Below, one piece after another: positions 54,501 through 62,003 of a DNA stretch of 64,000 nt (position 1 is its first letter; each line of letters begins with the position of its first letter). The position numbers were made by a program, and so were the translations under genes. The stretch lies in the NCBI RefSeq assembly GCF_000353285.1, contig NZ_KB731326.1, positions 347,863-411,862 on the forward strand. Reading direction: 5' to 3'. This DNA is from Leptolyngbya boryana PCC 6306. GTDB lineage: Bacteria; Cyanobacteriota; Cyanobacteriia; Leptolyngbyales; Leptolyngbyaceae. A model generated the notes under the pieces. The model saw nothing but the letters and a program-made list of their open reading frames with translations, made no database searches and was not told the DNA's origin.

Positions 54501-54665
54501 GTCGTTTTAGGTGGTTTGTTTACCTCAACTGCATTAACATTGCTCGTGTTGCCTGCACTCTATTCCTTGTTTAATCGATGGATAGTTCCGAAGACACCGA
54601 CTCATTTGATTCAAGATCATCCACCGGACAGCAGTTATGCTAATCCAGGTGTGCCCAATAGCTAA
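51525..54665 (+). CDS. HME-type RND pump subunit 2 (CusA/CzcA-like)
   Basis: 1046 residues, clearly paralogous to the preceding pump (shared ISHRMDEVLSGVRSAIAVKI and VVSQVLENQQTFDLVVW blocks). TM4 has GGLVVAIGSVVDDAIVDMEN. The ATG lies inside the last codons of subunit 1 (ATGCTTAA overlap), so translation is coupled. Two equal pumps in one operon with one adaptor recall MdtB/MdtC, where the active form is a mixed trimer. A mixed pump here is an inference from that precedent. Confidence 0.92.
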   Translation: MLNSIVKWSIAQRWLVVLASILVSVWGFLNLSQMPLDVFPSFAPPQVEIQAEAPGLAPEEVEALVTRPIESAINGTPGLDSLRSSSAVGLSAVRATFKWDTEIYRARQLVAERLQQVRGQLPQGVNDPEILPISSPLAWTVKYAFTSEATPLMEVWRIVNWQVKNRLLAVPGVSNVVIFGGDERQYQVLINPDKLKAFNVTLDDVVKATSAANSNAPGGFLITRDEETVVRGVGRVESVEQLKRSVIKAKDGKPILLEQVADVQIGSALKRGDGSFAGKKAVVLTVNKQPTADTPAVTKAVEAALEELKESLPKDVKIATTFRQEDFIEASLKNVEEALRDGTIIVSVVLILFLMNWRTVVISLSALPVSLLLGMLILNWTGQGINTMTLGGLVVAIGSVVDDAIVDMENVYRRLRENQLSDNPRNPFQVVFDGSVEVRVSVLFATVIIAVVFAPIFALSGVEGRIFTPMGVAYLLCIFASTLVALTLTPAMCALLLVNRRLPSTETWLEHKAQQLYRPALRFSIRHPKTIIVGSLAAFAASLVILTGVGQVFLPEFNDRALVIAATLYPGSSLEETNQTGLVLEQALAGNPNFETVQFRSGRAQGDVEVAGTNSGELDVQLSEEGAKDREKSIEQIREEFKRIPGVASNIGGFISHRMDEVLSGVRSAIAVKIFGPDLDQLRTLGQQVQSAMGEVKGLTDLQLEPQVPVKQLQIEFDRDAAARYGITIGELSDLVETGLNGKVVSQVLENQQTFDLVVWFQEPYRNSIDVIRNLLVDTPNGQKVPLAQVAKVDNGKGPNTINRENVSRYIVISSNVAGRDLGSAIQEIRTKVKQNVQLPAGYYVEYGGQFEAQEGATKTLLLTGAVALVAIAVLLYFAVKSIPATMMILANLPLALVGGVLSIALTGGILSVASMVGFITLFGVAARNGLLLVENYNQRLAQGQPLKEVLVEGSLERLVAILMTAFSSALGMVPLTLGSGAGKEILQPLAIVVLGGLFTSTALTLLVLPALYSLFNRWIVPKTPTHLIQDHPPDSSYANPGVPNS

Positions 54666-54705
54666 CCCAAATTGTTTCTGTTTGTTCTATCAAGGAGTGA
54701 AATCG

Positions 54706-55206
54706 ATGAAAACTCTGTTAATTCTAATTGGCACTGCAAGTTTGTTAGTTCTTGGTGCTTGTAGTGGTGGCAATCAAGCCGCAAAGACCGAAAGTGCAGC
54801 GCAGCCAACTGAAGCCGCTTCTACAACTCAAGCTGAATCGACGACTAAAGAAGCACACAAAGAAGGAGATGGGCATGATCACAAAGGCGCAGACGGCAAA
54901 GGCGGTCAAGTCGTTGAAATGGGTGAGTATCACCTAGAGTTTGCTACACACAAAGCGGAGAATGGAACCAGTCTTGATCTACTGCTTCAGAAAGGAGAGG
55001 CGCATCAGCCTGTGACGGATGCAAAAGTGACGGCTCAAGTACAAATGCCTGATGGGACTCAGAAGCCGCTGGAGATGAAATATGATGCGGCAGAGAAGGC
55101 GTACAAGGCAGTGCTTCCGGGTACAGCAGCAGGAGAGTATCAAGTTGCAATTTTGGCAGATGTCGCGGGCAAGAAAATGAACGGACGATTTAGCTTTAAG
55201 CAATAG
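54706..55206 (+). CDS. His-rich periplasmic lipoprotein, metal-binding candidate
   Basis: 166 residues from ATG at 54706 (AAGGAG upstream; an earlier in-frame start overlaps the pump gene). The signal ends with the lipobox LVLGAC, a Ser/Thr/Ala/Glu linker follows, then a His cluster (HKEGDGHDHKGADGKGG). The C-terminal ~100 residues form an Ig-like domain with paired EYHLEFATH and GEYQVAILADVAGK strands, similar to YtkA/FixH-type folds. It is coded last in the RND operon and may hand metal to the pump from the periplasm; inferred. Confidence 0.78.
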   Translation: MKTLLILIGTASLLVLGACSGGNQAAKTESAAQPTEAASTTQAESTTKEAHKEGDGHDHKGADGKGGQVVEMGEYHLEFATHKAENGTSLDLLLQKGEAHQPVTDAKVTAQVQMPDGTQKPLEMKYDAAEKAYKAVLPGTAAGEYQVAILADVAGKKMNGRFSFKQ

Positions 55207-55312
55207 TTCGAGCCTCGTGAATTCACAGTAAAGCAGGTCGCTGAATGATTTGTAATTTTGCAGTCGTTTGGCGCTCTGCTTTTGCGATGGCAAGCAACAA
55301 TTCAGTCAAAGA

Positions 55313-55329
55313 TTTCACGCTGATTTCAT
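55313..55329 (+). promoter_or_regulatory. TTTCAC-GCTGA-TTTCAT box upstream of M23 peptidase
   Basis: One mismatch from consensus, 126 bases before the M23 peptidase gene; TATACATTGAGTATC downstream may hold the -10. Confidence 0.6.
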
Positions 55330-55455
55330 TCTGCTTCTATACATTGAGTATCAGTAGCGAAATCGTAACCATTTCTGTGCTTTCACAGATATAGTCTTCA
55401 TAACGCTACAACGTACTACTTTTCCTAACCTACTGTCCCGAATTGGATCATTTGA

Positions 55456-56562
55456 ATGAATCAAGTTACATTACTTTGGCTGAGTGTTCGATCGAACTAT
55501 TCCGCCGCTTTAGGATGTGGAGTCCTGCTCCTCAGTAGTGTCTTACTGCTCAACCCAGATCGAGCGATTGCACAGTCAGCAATCGATTCTCTTGGAGAAA
55601 CTACCCCGAAACCCGCGATCGTGGATTCCGTCCCGCAACCATCACCCAGTTCAGTCGAATCCTTAACTTCTTCTGAATCATATCTTGATCGTACCGATTA
55701 CAGTTTAGGGGCAACTCAGCGTGAAGTCGCTCCTGCTGCTCCAGTGCCAACAGTTGCCCGTCGTTCTCCCGTTGAAAATCCAGCAAGTTCAACTAACCGC
55801 GCTCCAATGCTGGAAGAACCTTCAAGTTCCGCTGCCAATCACTCTAATTCTGCGCCGGAGCAACCGTTGGCAACTGCTCAGCCGAACAATCAAAACCAGC
55901 TTGCACTCAATCACTACAATCAGGTCATTCTGCCTAAACTTCAATCGAGTAATCTGACTTCGGCTTTGCTCTTCCCACTTTCAATTCCAGCCCCGATTAC
56001 GTCTTTGTTTGGTTGGCGGATGCACCCGATTATGAACACACTCCGCTTTCACTCTGGGACGGATATTGGTGCAGAAATGGGAACCCCTGTAGTAGCAGCA
56101 ATGACCGGACAAGTGACGATCGCTAACTTTGTCAGTGGATACGGTTTCTCAGTAGCACTACAGCATCAAAATGCAACTCAAGAAACTTTCTACGCTCACT
56201 TGTCTGAGGTTCTGGTGAAACCAGGACAGATGGTGAAGCAGGGAGAAGTCATCGGTCGAGTCGGACAGACTGGAACTGCAACCGGACCCAATTTGCACTT
56301 TGAAATGCGGCAAATGACCACAGCAGGATGGGAAAATGTTGATCCAGGAGTTCAACTAGAAATCGCGATGGCACAGTTAGCCAAAACGCTACAAACGGCT
56401 CAAACTCCTACTAGACCGCAAACAGCTCAAACTCCCGCTAGACCGCAAATGACTGCAACAGGTTGGCAAAACCTTGATCCAGGAGTTCAACTAGAAATCG
56501 CGATGGCACAATTAGTCAAAACGATGCAAGTGGCTCAAACTCCCACTAGACCGCAGAGCTAA
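55456..56562 (+). CDS. M23/LytM peptidoglycan endopeptidase with C-terminal repeats
   Basis: 368 residues. An N-terminal signal/anchor (LGCGVLLLSSVLLLNPDRAIAQ) and a long Ser/Pro/Asn linker precede the LytM domain at about 180-290. Zinc ligands lie in RFHSGTDIG and NLHFEM, with YAHLSE between, so it should cleave peptide cross-links. The last ~80 residues are a tandem repeat (WENVDPGVQLEIAMAQLAKT and its copy, then QTPTRP). Likely cell-wall remodelling tied to the metal response through the upstream box. Confidence 0.9.
   Translation: MNQVTLLWLSVRSNYSAALGCGVLLLSSVLLLNPDRAIAQSAIDSLGETTPKPAIVDSVPQPSPSSVESLTSSESYLDRTDYSLGATQREVAPAAPVPTVARRSPVENPASSTNRAPMLEEPSSSAANHSNSAPEQPLATAQPNNQNQLALNHYNQVILPKLQSSNLTSALLFPLSIPAPITSLFGWRMHPIMNTLRFHSGTDIGAEMGTPVVAAMTGQVTIANFVSGYGFSVALQHQNATQETFYAHLSEVLVKPGQMVKQGEVIGRVGQTGTATGPNLHFEMRQMTTAGWENVDPGVQLEIAMAQLAKTLQTAQTPTRPQTAQTPARPQMTATGWQNLDPGVQLEIAMAQLVKTMQVAQTPTRPQS
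56320..56560 (+). repeat. Two-unit 135-bp coding repeat
   Basis: The block starting GATCCAGGAGTTCAACTAGA recurs at 56341 and 56476, a 135-base (45-residue) period with few changes. It encodes the tail repeat of the M23 peptidase, and the second unit probably arose by recent duplication. Confidence 0.85.
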
Positions 56563-56574
56563 AGGTAGAATGTA

Positions 56575-57348
56575 GTGGGCAAAGGATGGCGAGCAATTTT
56601 AGTGCGAGTTCAACAAGTTGTTGATTCCAACCCAGAATCAAAAGCGATCGCAGAGTTTCAAGCATCTCGTCAACGAACAGTTGCGGCTCTACGCTATTTT
56701 CTACTGTTGCTCGTCATTCCACTTCTGGTCAATCAAATGGCTGAAGTTGTACTAATGCGTCCTGTTGTTCAACACACTGTGTTCAATTCCTCGGAGATTG
56801 TTCTCAGTCCCTTTCAGGAAGAACGCATCCTAAAGGAATTTCGGACGTTTGAAAGTCGTTTGCGGTTTGAGGCTTTGCTTCGAGGTTCAGAAGATGCTTT
56901 ACCGACGATCAAAGAACGGCGGAGTGAAAAGCTACTGGAATTCGCCGCAAGTGTTCGACAGGAGAACGTCCAAGTTCTGTCAAATATTGTGGCAGACTTG
57001 CTATCTGCGATCGTGTTTATTGTCTTTGTGTTGAAAACTCAGCCTCAATTCAAGCTGCTGAAACAGTTTCTCAGCGATTTAGCAGATGGTTTAAGCGATT
57101 CTGCAAAAGCATTTCTGATTATTCTTGTGACTGATGTTTTTGTCGGGTTTCATTCCTCTTATGGCTGGGAAATCTTGTTGAAAACCGTTTTTGATCACTA
57201 TGGACTCGCTGAGAATCGAGCCTTTACTGGACTGTTTATTGCAACATTTCCAGTGATATTAGATGCGATTGGAAAGTATTGGATTTTTCGCTATCTAAAT
57301 CGAAATTCTCCATCTGCTGTGGCAACTTATCACCGGATGAACGAGTAA
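56575..57348 (+). CDS. Short PcxA/CemA-family membrane protein
   Basis: 257 residues, GTG start with AAAGG eight bases upstream. Helices are near 38-55, 140-160, 180-200 and 215-245. The C-terminal block FTGLFIATFPVILDAIGKYW then RYLNRNSPSAVATYHRMNE matches the end of CemA/PcxA proteins, which are needed for light-dependent proton extrusion in cyanobacteria and chloroplasts. The usual cyanobacterial PcxA is longer by a soluble N-terminal region, so this is a short paralogue. It is coded 12 bases after the M23 gene in the same transcript; a pH-balancing role beside proton-driven metal pumps is possible. Confidence 0.82.
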   Translation: MGKGWRAILVRVQQVVDSNPESKAIAEFQASRQRTVAALRYFLLLLVIPLLVNQMAEVVLMRPVVQHTVFNSSEIVLSPFQEERILKEFRTFESRLRFEALLRGSEDALPTIKERRSEKLLEFAASVRQENVQVLSNIVADLLSAIVFIVFVLKTQPQFKLLKQFLSDLADGLSDSAKAFLIILVTDVFVGFHSSYGWEILLKTVFDHYGLAENRAFTGLFIATFPVILDAIGKYWIFRYLNRNSPSAVATYHRMNE

Positions 57349-57366
57349 TCAGTAGATTTGACTAGA

Positions 57367-57383
57367 CTTCACTCGATTTTCAT
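57367..57383 (+). promoter_or_regulatory. CTTCAC-TCGAT-TTTCAT box upstream of response regulator
   Basis: The second hexamer is perfect and the first has two mismatches; the period is kept. It lies 109 bases before the likely regulator start, followed by CTTGTCAAACTGAG, which resembles the sequence after several other boxes. Confidence 0.5.
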
Positions 57384-57492
57384 CGTGGCTTGTCAAACTG
57401 AGAATTATGTAGCGATCGCGGACTTTAGTATGATCACCGCCTATAATAATCCACTGGTACAGTCTCAAAGCGTTGAGTCAGAATTTGCAGGT

Positions 57493-58188
57493 ATGAAAAT
57501 CTTGCTGGTTGAGGATGAATTCGATGTCGGCTCGGCGATCCAGCGCACCCTGAAGCAGGAACAGTTTATTGTGGATTGGGTGCAGAATGGTGACGAAGCG
57601 TGGTATTGCCTCAAGCAAGCTCAATACACAATGGCAATTCTCGACTGGATGCTACCCGGATTGACTGGATTAGAATTGTGCAAACGGCTACGATCGCAAC
57701 AGAACGCTATGCCAATTTTGATGCTGACGGCTCGCGATCGCTGGGAAGATAAAGTGCATGGACTCGATGCTGGAGCCGATGATTATCTGATCAAACCGTT
57801 TCGGATGGAAGAACTATTAGCAAGATTGCGAGCTTTGCAGCGTCGAGCGCCTCAGTTCCAATCTCAGCAGCTTCAAGTCGGCTATCTCACTCTCGAATAT
57901 GGCGATCGTACTTTAAGCTGTCAATTCCCAGACACACCAACCCGTAGCACTCGACTTTCTAAAAAAGAATTTCAGCTTCTAGAGTATTTCATGAAGCATC
58001 CGAGGCAAGCGATGAGCCGCAATCAAATCTTGAACTACCTCTATGAACTCGACGCAGAACGGATTAGCAATGTAGTTGCAGCGCAAGTTCGTTTATTGCG
58101 TCGGCGTTTAGCAGAAATCGATTGTGGCGATTTGATCGAGACGATTCCGGGTGGAAGTTATCGGCTGAATCCTCGCTATGCGGAATAA
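57493..58188 (+). CDS. OmpR-family response regulator (RppA-like, module B)
   Basis: 231 residues from ATG at 57493 (MKILLVEDEFDVGSAIQ); starts further upstream would include the promoter box. The phospho-acceptor is in MAILDWMLPG, T in MLTARDR and Lys in LIKPFR, followed by the winged helix with SNVVAAQVRLLRRRL. It is highly similar to the module A regulator, including the recognition helix, so both may bind the same repeats. The next gene, its kinase, overlaps by 11 bases. Confidence 0.92.
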   Translation: MKILLVEDEFDVGSAIQRTLKQEQFIVDWVQNGDEAWYCLKQAQYTMAILDWMLPGLTGLELCKRLRSQQNAMPILMLTARDRWEDKVHGLDAGADDYLIKPFRMEELLARLRALQRRAPQFQSQQLQVGYLTLEYGDRTLSCQFPDTPTRSTRLSKKEFQLLEYFMKHPRQAMSRNQILNYLYELDAERISNVVAAQVRLLRRRLAEIDCGDLIETIPGGSYRLNPRYAE

Positions 58189-59563
58189 AATACTCGATCG
58201 CACTCGCTTACAGCTTGCAGCCTGTTACTCAGCAGTCATGGCGTTACTGTTGGGATTGTCTGGATTAGTCAGCTATCAAGTTTTGGTACGGGCTTATCTC
58301 TATTCAGTAGATCAAGAGTTACAAGGTATTGCAAAAGCATTTCATAAGAATCTGGAACAGTCTTTAACTGAACCTGAAAAGATTCCGCAAAGGCTAGAAG
58401 GAATGTTCCCTGATTTGTGTCTTGCAAATCGTCCGTGTCCTCAATTGAATGTTGGCGCAGATAGCTCAGAGAATGCCCTTGATCGTAGAATCGCTTCAGT
58501 TTATCAGAGTAACTATTATTTGCGGTTTGTCAGTCGTTCAGATCAGCTAGTCGCAACAAGTGGACTGCGCTCAGAAGGATTGCCAGAGACTTCTGGAAGG
58601 ATTGAATGGCAGACGCTGCAAAATCAAGAAGGCGAGCGGTTTCATCAAATGTCGCTGCCACTACATACGATTGATCGGAAAGTCTGGGGGTATTTGCAGG
58701 TGGGACGATCGCTGCGAGAAGTCGATCGTCGTCTCGCTGCCCTTCAAAATATGCTGTTGATTGGTTTACCGATTTCAGTCTTGCTAGTGGGACTTTCAAG
58801 CTGGTGGCTGTCTGGATTAGCAATGCGCCCAATGCAACAGTCTTATCAACAAATGCAGCAATTTACAGCGGATGCGGCTCACGAACTCCGGACACCAATC
58901 ACGGCAATTTTAGCGACGATCGATTCAGTCCTGCGAATGCCGAAAATTAGCGAATCTGAATCGCGAGAAGCCTTTACAACACTAGAGCGTCAGGTCAGTC
59001 GATTTTTGGGAATGGTCAAAGATTTGCTGCTGCTATCTCGTTTAGAACAACACACATTAACTTTTCAACCGCAGACGCTATGTCTGAACGATTTGATATT
59101 CGACTTAATTGATGAGTTTGCAGCCCTGGCAGAGGCATCGAATTTATCATTGGTTGAGCAAATTCAAACCCATAAACCGTTAGAGATTGTTGCAGATGAG
59201 GATCAAATCTACCGCTTATTATCGAATTTGGTTATTAATGCGATTCGGTACACTCCTGCGGGAAAAGTTACGCTGAAGCTGTATCAAGAGCGTGATCTGG
59301 CAGTGATTCAAGTTCAAGATACTGGGGTTGGAATTGCTGCGGAAGATCTATCCCACTTATTCGATCGCTTCTATCGAGTCGATTCAGATCGATCGCGCAA
59401 CAGTGGCGGAACAGGCTTAGGACTCGCGATCGCCAAAGCAATCGTAGAGGCTCATGACGGAAGTATTCAGGTTCAAAGTCAAATTGGTAGCGGCACTACA
59501 TTTACTGTCCGCCTACCGCTTAAATCTAGTCGTTCTCTGCCAATCAAACTTAATTGCGTCTGA
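58178..59563 (+). CDS. Sensor histidine kinase (RppB-like, module B)
   Basis: 461 residues. TM1 is near 15-38 (MALLLGLSGLVSYQVLV), the periplasmic domain spans about 40-185 with LCLANRPC, and TM2 is near 190-210. HAMP-like linker, H-box FTADAAHELRTPITAI, N-box VINAIRYTP, DTGVGIA and GGTGLGLAI follow. The LC-x5-C spacing is identical to the module A kinase although the sequence between differs, so the Cys pair is probably functional (metal or disulfide sensing). It overlaps the regulator gene by 11 bases. Confidence 0.92.
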   Translation: MRNKILDRTRLQLAACYSAVMALLLGLSGLVSYQVLVRAYLYSVDQELQGIAKAFHKNLEQSLTEPEKIPQRLEGMFPDLCLANRPCPQLNVGADSSENALDRRIASVYQSNYYLRFVSRSDQLVATSGLRSEGLPETSGRIEWQTLQNQEGERFHQMSLPLHTIDRKVWGYLQVGRSLREVDRRLAALQNMLLIGLPISVLLVGLSSWWLSGLAMRPMQQSYQQMQQFTADAAHELRTPITAILATIDSVLRMPKISESESREAFTTLERQVSRFLGMVKDLLLLSRLEQHTLTFQPQTLCLNDLIFDLIDEFAALAEASNLSLVEQIQTHKPLEIVADEDQIYRLLSNLVINAIRYTPAGKVTLKLYQERDLAVIQVQDTGVGIAAEDLSHLFDRFYRVDSDRSRNSGGTGLGLAIAKAIVEAHDGSIQVQSQIGSGTTFTVRLPLKSSRSLPIKLNCV

Positions 59564-59575
59564 GATAGATTCGTT

Positions 59576-60370
59576 CTACCGTTGAAGTTGTTGAATGTAT
59601 GACAGCGTTTCTTGGTAGCCTTCTCGATTTCCTTGTTGTTGAAATAGCTTTGCAGCCGTTTGCAAATCTTGTAGTGCCGATTTCTTGTTCCCGGTTTGAG
59701 CATACAGCAGACCACGATTCCCATAAGCTTCTGCTAAGTCCGAATCAAGTCGAATCGCAGCAGTGAAGTCTGCGATCGCGCCGTTAACATCTTTGCTCTC
59801 AGTTCGAGCTTTCCCTCGGTTGTAAAACGCATCCGCATAGTTTGGACGTAACTTGATTGCTTGAGTGAGATCGGCGATCGCTGACTTTAAATCTCCACGT
59901 CCTGCCTGAACCACACCACGAGTATTAAATGCTTCTGGATAGTTCGCTTGCAATCGAATGGCTTGAGTTAGATCTGCATAGGCATTCTGTAAATCACCGA
60001 TGTCTGATCGAGATTCACCTCGATTGTAGAGCGCTTTAGGGTTGTTCGGTTCTAGCTTTGCAGCTTGCTCAAAATCTGCGATCGCTCGTTGTAGATTGCC
60101 AGAATCATGCAGCGCCAACCCCCGATGAAGATAAGCATCTCCGTATTTTGGACTCGCTTGAATGGCTTGAGTGTAAAGTGCGATCGCGCCTGAAAGGTCT
60201 CCTTGCTGAGCGCGTTGCTTGCCCTGATTCACAAGATTGACGCTCTGAGCGGGAGTGGAGTTCTGCGATCGAGCAGATGCTTGACCAACTGGAGCGAGAA
60301 TACTCACGCCTGCCATCAGAGCAGAGGTCAGCATAAATTGATGAATCAAACGCATAAATTTCACCATCAC
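59576..60370 (-). CDS. Secreted TPR-repeat protein
   Basis: 264 residues. A signal peptide (LTSALMAGVSILAPVGQASA) is followed by about six tetratricopeptide repeats, recognisable by A-Y-x-x-R-G and A-I-A-D-F spacings such as GDAYLHRGLALHDSGN and NYADAFYNRGKARTESKD. TPR arrays mediate protein binding. It is coded convergent with the kinase (12-base gap) and divergent from a small secreted protein. No partner is visible in sequence. Confidence 0.85.
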   Translation of the reverse strand: MMVKFMRLIHQFMLTSALMAGVSILAPVGQASARSQNSTPAQSVNLVNQGKQRAQQGDLSGAIALYTQAIQASPKYGDAYLHRGLALHDSGNLQRAIADFEQAAKLEPNNPKALYNRGESRSDIGDLQNAYADLTQAIRLQANYPEAFNTRGVVQAGRGDLKSAIADLTQAIKLRPNYADAFYNRGKARTESKDVNGAIADFTAAIRLDSDLAEAYGNRGLLYAQTGNKKSALQDLQTAAKLFQQQGNREGYQETLSYIQQLQR

Positions 60371-60566
60371 AATACCAAAATTCTAGAAAGAATCAAGCCA
60401 ATGTGCTGCAATTTCAGAATCTACAGAGCAAAGTTTTGTAAAGTTTATGAAGACCAGCATCAATGCTGGCGTGATTTACGGATGAACTTTAAACCAATTT
60501 GAATGTGTAAAGTTGATTCTGCCCCAGTTCTGAGATGTGGCGAAAAAGTTACTTAGCGACATGTTT

Positions 60567-60583
60567 TTTCATCGTTCTTTCAT
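60567..60583 (+). promoter_or_regulatory. TTTCAT-CGTTC-TTTCAT box
   Basis: A perfect repeat 52 bases before the small secreted gene at 60636, with TGATAAATA downstream as a good -10 candidate. Confidence 0.7.
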
Positions 60584-60635
60584 TTGTGAAAGGCAAACTG
60601 ATAAATATCATCCAAACACAAACGAGAACACTCGC

Positions 60636-60998
60636 ATGAATAAGTTAATCACTGCAGCATCAATGTTAGTTGCAACGTCTATTGTTTCAGTGGGTGCTGC
60701 AATTGCAAGCCCGATCACCGTCAGCGGTCAACCTGCAATCTGGAGATTCGGTCAGTCTCGGACAGTTCAAACCAAACCGACTGCTCAACCCGTGACAGAG
60801 GCTCAAGATCCTAAGCCTCAAGCTGCTGCTGACAAAGGCGAAGTGAAATCGATCGACGTTCAATCTCCTGCTGATCCTGTCTCCCGATCAAGCTCTTGTA
60901 CAGGTGATGCTGCCTCTGCAAAGCCGCCTGTCGTGAACAATCCCCATCATCTCCGCAATGTAATGTGGCGCAATGCAAGAATGACTTGCACTCGGTAA
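60636..60998 (+). CDS. Small secreted protein with Cys pair and His pair
   Basis: 120 residues from ATG at 60636. A signal peptide (ASMLVATSIVSVGAAIAS) is followed by a Gln/Pro/Lys-rich middle and a C-terminal part with two Cys 29 residues apart, enclosing NNPHHLRNVMW. It resembles the C-X20-C proteins in size, export and composition, but lacks the PVTAG core, so it may be only an analogue. It is followed by a strong terminator and sits behind a perfect TTTCAT box. Function unknown. Confidence 0.65.
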   Translation: MNKLITAASMLVATSIVSVGAAIASPITVSGQPAIWRFGQSRTVQTKPTAQPVTEAQDPKPQAAADKGEVKSIDVQSPADPVSRSSSCTGDAASAKPPVVNNPHHLRNVMWRNARMTCTR

Positions 60999-61024
60999 AT
61001 TTCTCAGCATCAATGCAAGTTTTC

Positions 61025-61052
61025 ATCCCTGAAGCCTGACTTCAGGGATTTT
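61025..61052 (+). terminator. Rho-independent terminator between converging genes
   Basis: ATCCCTGAAG (61025-61034) pairs with CTTCAGGGAT (61040-61049) across five bases and is followed by TTT. The right arm also contains the stop of the leftward CDF gene. Confidence 0.82.
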
Positions 61053-61968
61053 GCATTTCATCTCTAGAGGGTCGCTCTAAAGTTTGATCCGCCCAAGATG
61101 TGGGATCTTCTAATGGCTCTAAATGAGTAATAACGTGCGTTCCGGGAAGTGATTGTGCGATCGTTAATTCAAGTTCCTCACACAAGTCATGACCACGCTG
61201 CACTGTCCAGTTTCCAGGAACTAAGACATGAAAGGACACAAAGCGACGCGATCCCGCAACCCGCGTTAATAGTGCATGAAACTGAATGCCGTTTTCTTGA
61301 TAAGGGATGAGCCGATCCATGATCATTTGTTGCTCATGGGCGGGCAGCGATCGATCCAGCAATCCTGAGCCAGTTTCACGCAGCAATCGAAATCCTGCCC
61401 AGATAATGTTTGCAGCAACGATCAGCGCAATCATCGCATCGAGAACTAACCATCCGGTTAACTTCACAATGAAGATGCCGATCACGACTCCGGCTGAAGT
61501 CCAAACATCGGTAAGTAAGTGATGGGCATCGGCTCGTAGAGTAATCGATCGCAGTCGTCGTCCAGCGCGAAGTAAGATGAAAGCAACACCGCCATTAATC
61601 GCTGTTGCTACCAATGATAGTGCAAGTCCCAATCCAATTTGCTCGATCGGCTGTGGATCAAATAGTCTTCCCCAAGCAGCAATGGCAATACTCACCGCAG
61701 CCACCATAATCAAAGCGCTTTCTAAACCGCTTGAAAAATATTCCGCTTTGGAATGCCCAAAAGCGTGTTCAGCATCAGGCGGCTTCGCGGCAAAGGAGAG
61801 TGCCCAGAAACCAACCAGTGCAGCAATCAGATTAATGCACGATTCCAGCGCATCTGAGAGCAACCCGACTGAACCAGTGAAGAAGTAGGCTGATGCTTTT
61901 AGCGCGATCGTCAGCATTGCAGCAACGATCGACAACACAATGTAGGAACGGGCAGATTTAGCACTCAT
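61042..61968 (-). CDS. Cation diffusion facilitator (FieF-like branch)
   Basis: 308 residues with six helices and a full C-terminal domain. The TM2 metal site is SDALESCINL and TM5 is HHLLTDVWTSAGVV, so the TM2 site is acidic (Asp first) instead of His as in the CzcD-like gene; this suggests a broader or different ion range such as Fe, Mn or Zn. HAFGHSKAEYFSSGLES in the second loop is typical of the FieF/MMT branch. It follows a ZiaR-like sensor by 35 bases on the same strand and should be controlled by it. Confidence 0.9.
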   Translation of the reverse strand: MSAKSARSYIVLSIVAAMLTIALKASAYFFTGSVGLLSDALESCINLIAALVGFWALSFAAKPPDAEHAFGHSKAEYFSSGLESALIMVAAVSIAIAAWGRLFDPQPIEQIGLGLALSLVATAINGGVAFILLRAGRRLRSITLRADAHHLLTDVWTSAGVVIGIFIVKLTGWLVLDAMIALIVAANIIWAGFRLLRETGSGLLDRSLPAHEQQMIMDRLIPYQENGIQFHALLTRVAGSRRFVSFHVLVPGNWTVQRGHDLCEELELTIAQSLPGTHVITHLEPLEDPTSWADQTLERPSRDEMQNP

Positions 61969-62003
61969 GCTTGAATTTTATCGTGAGAATTTGCCTGCAA
62001 AAA

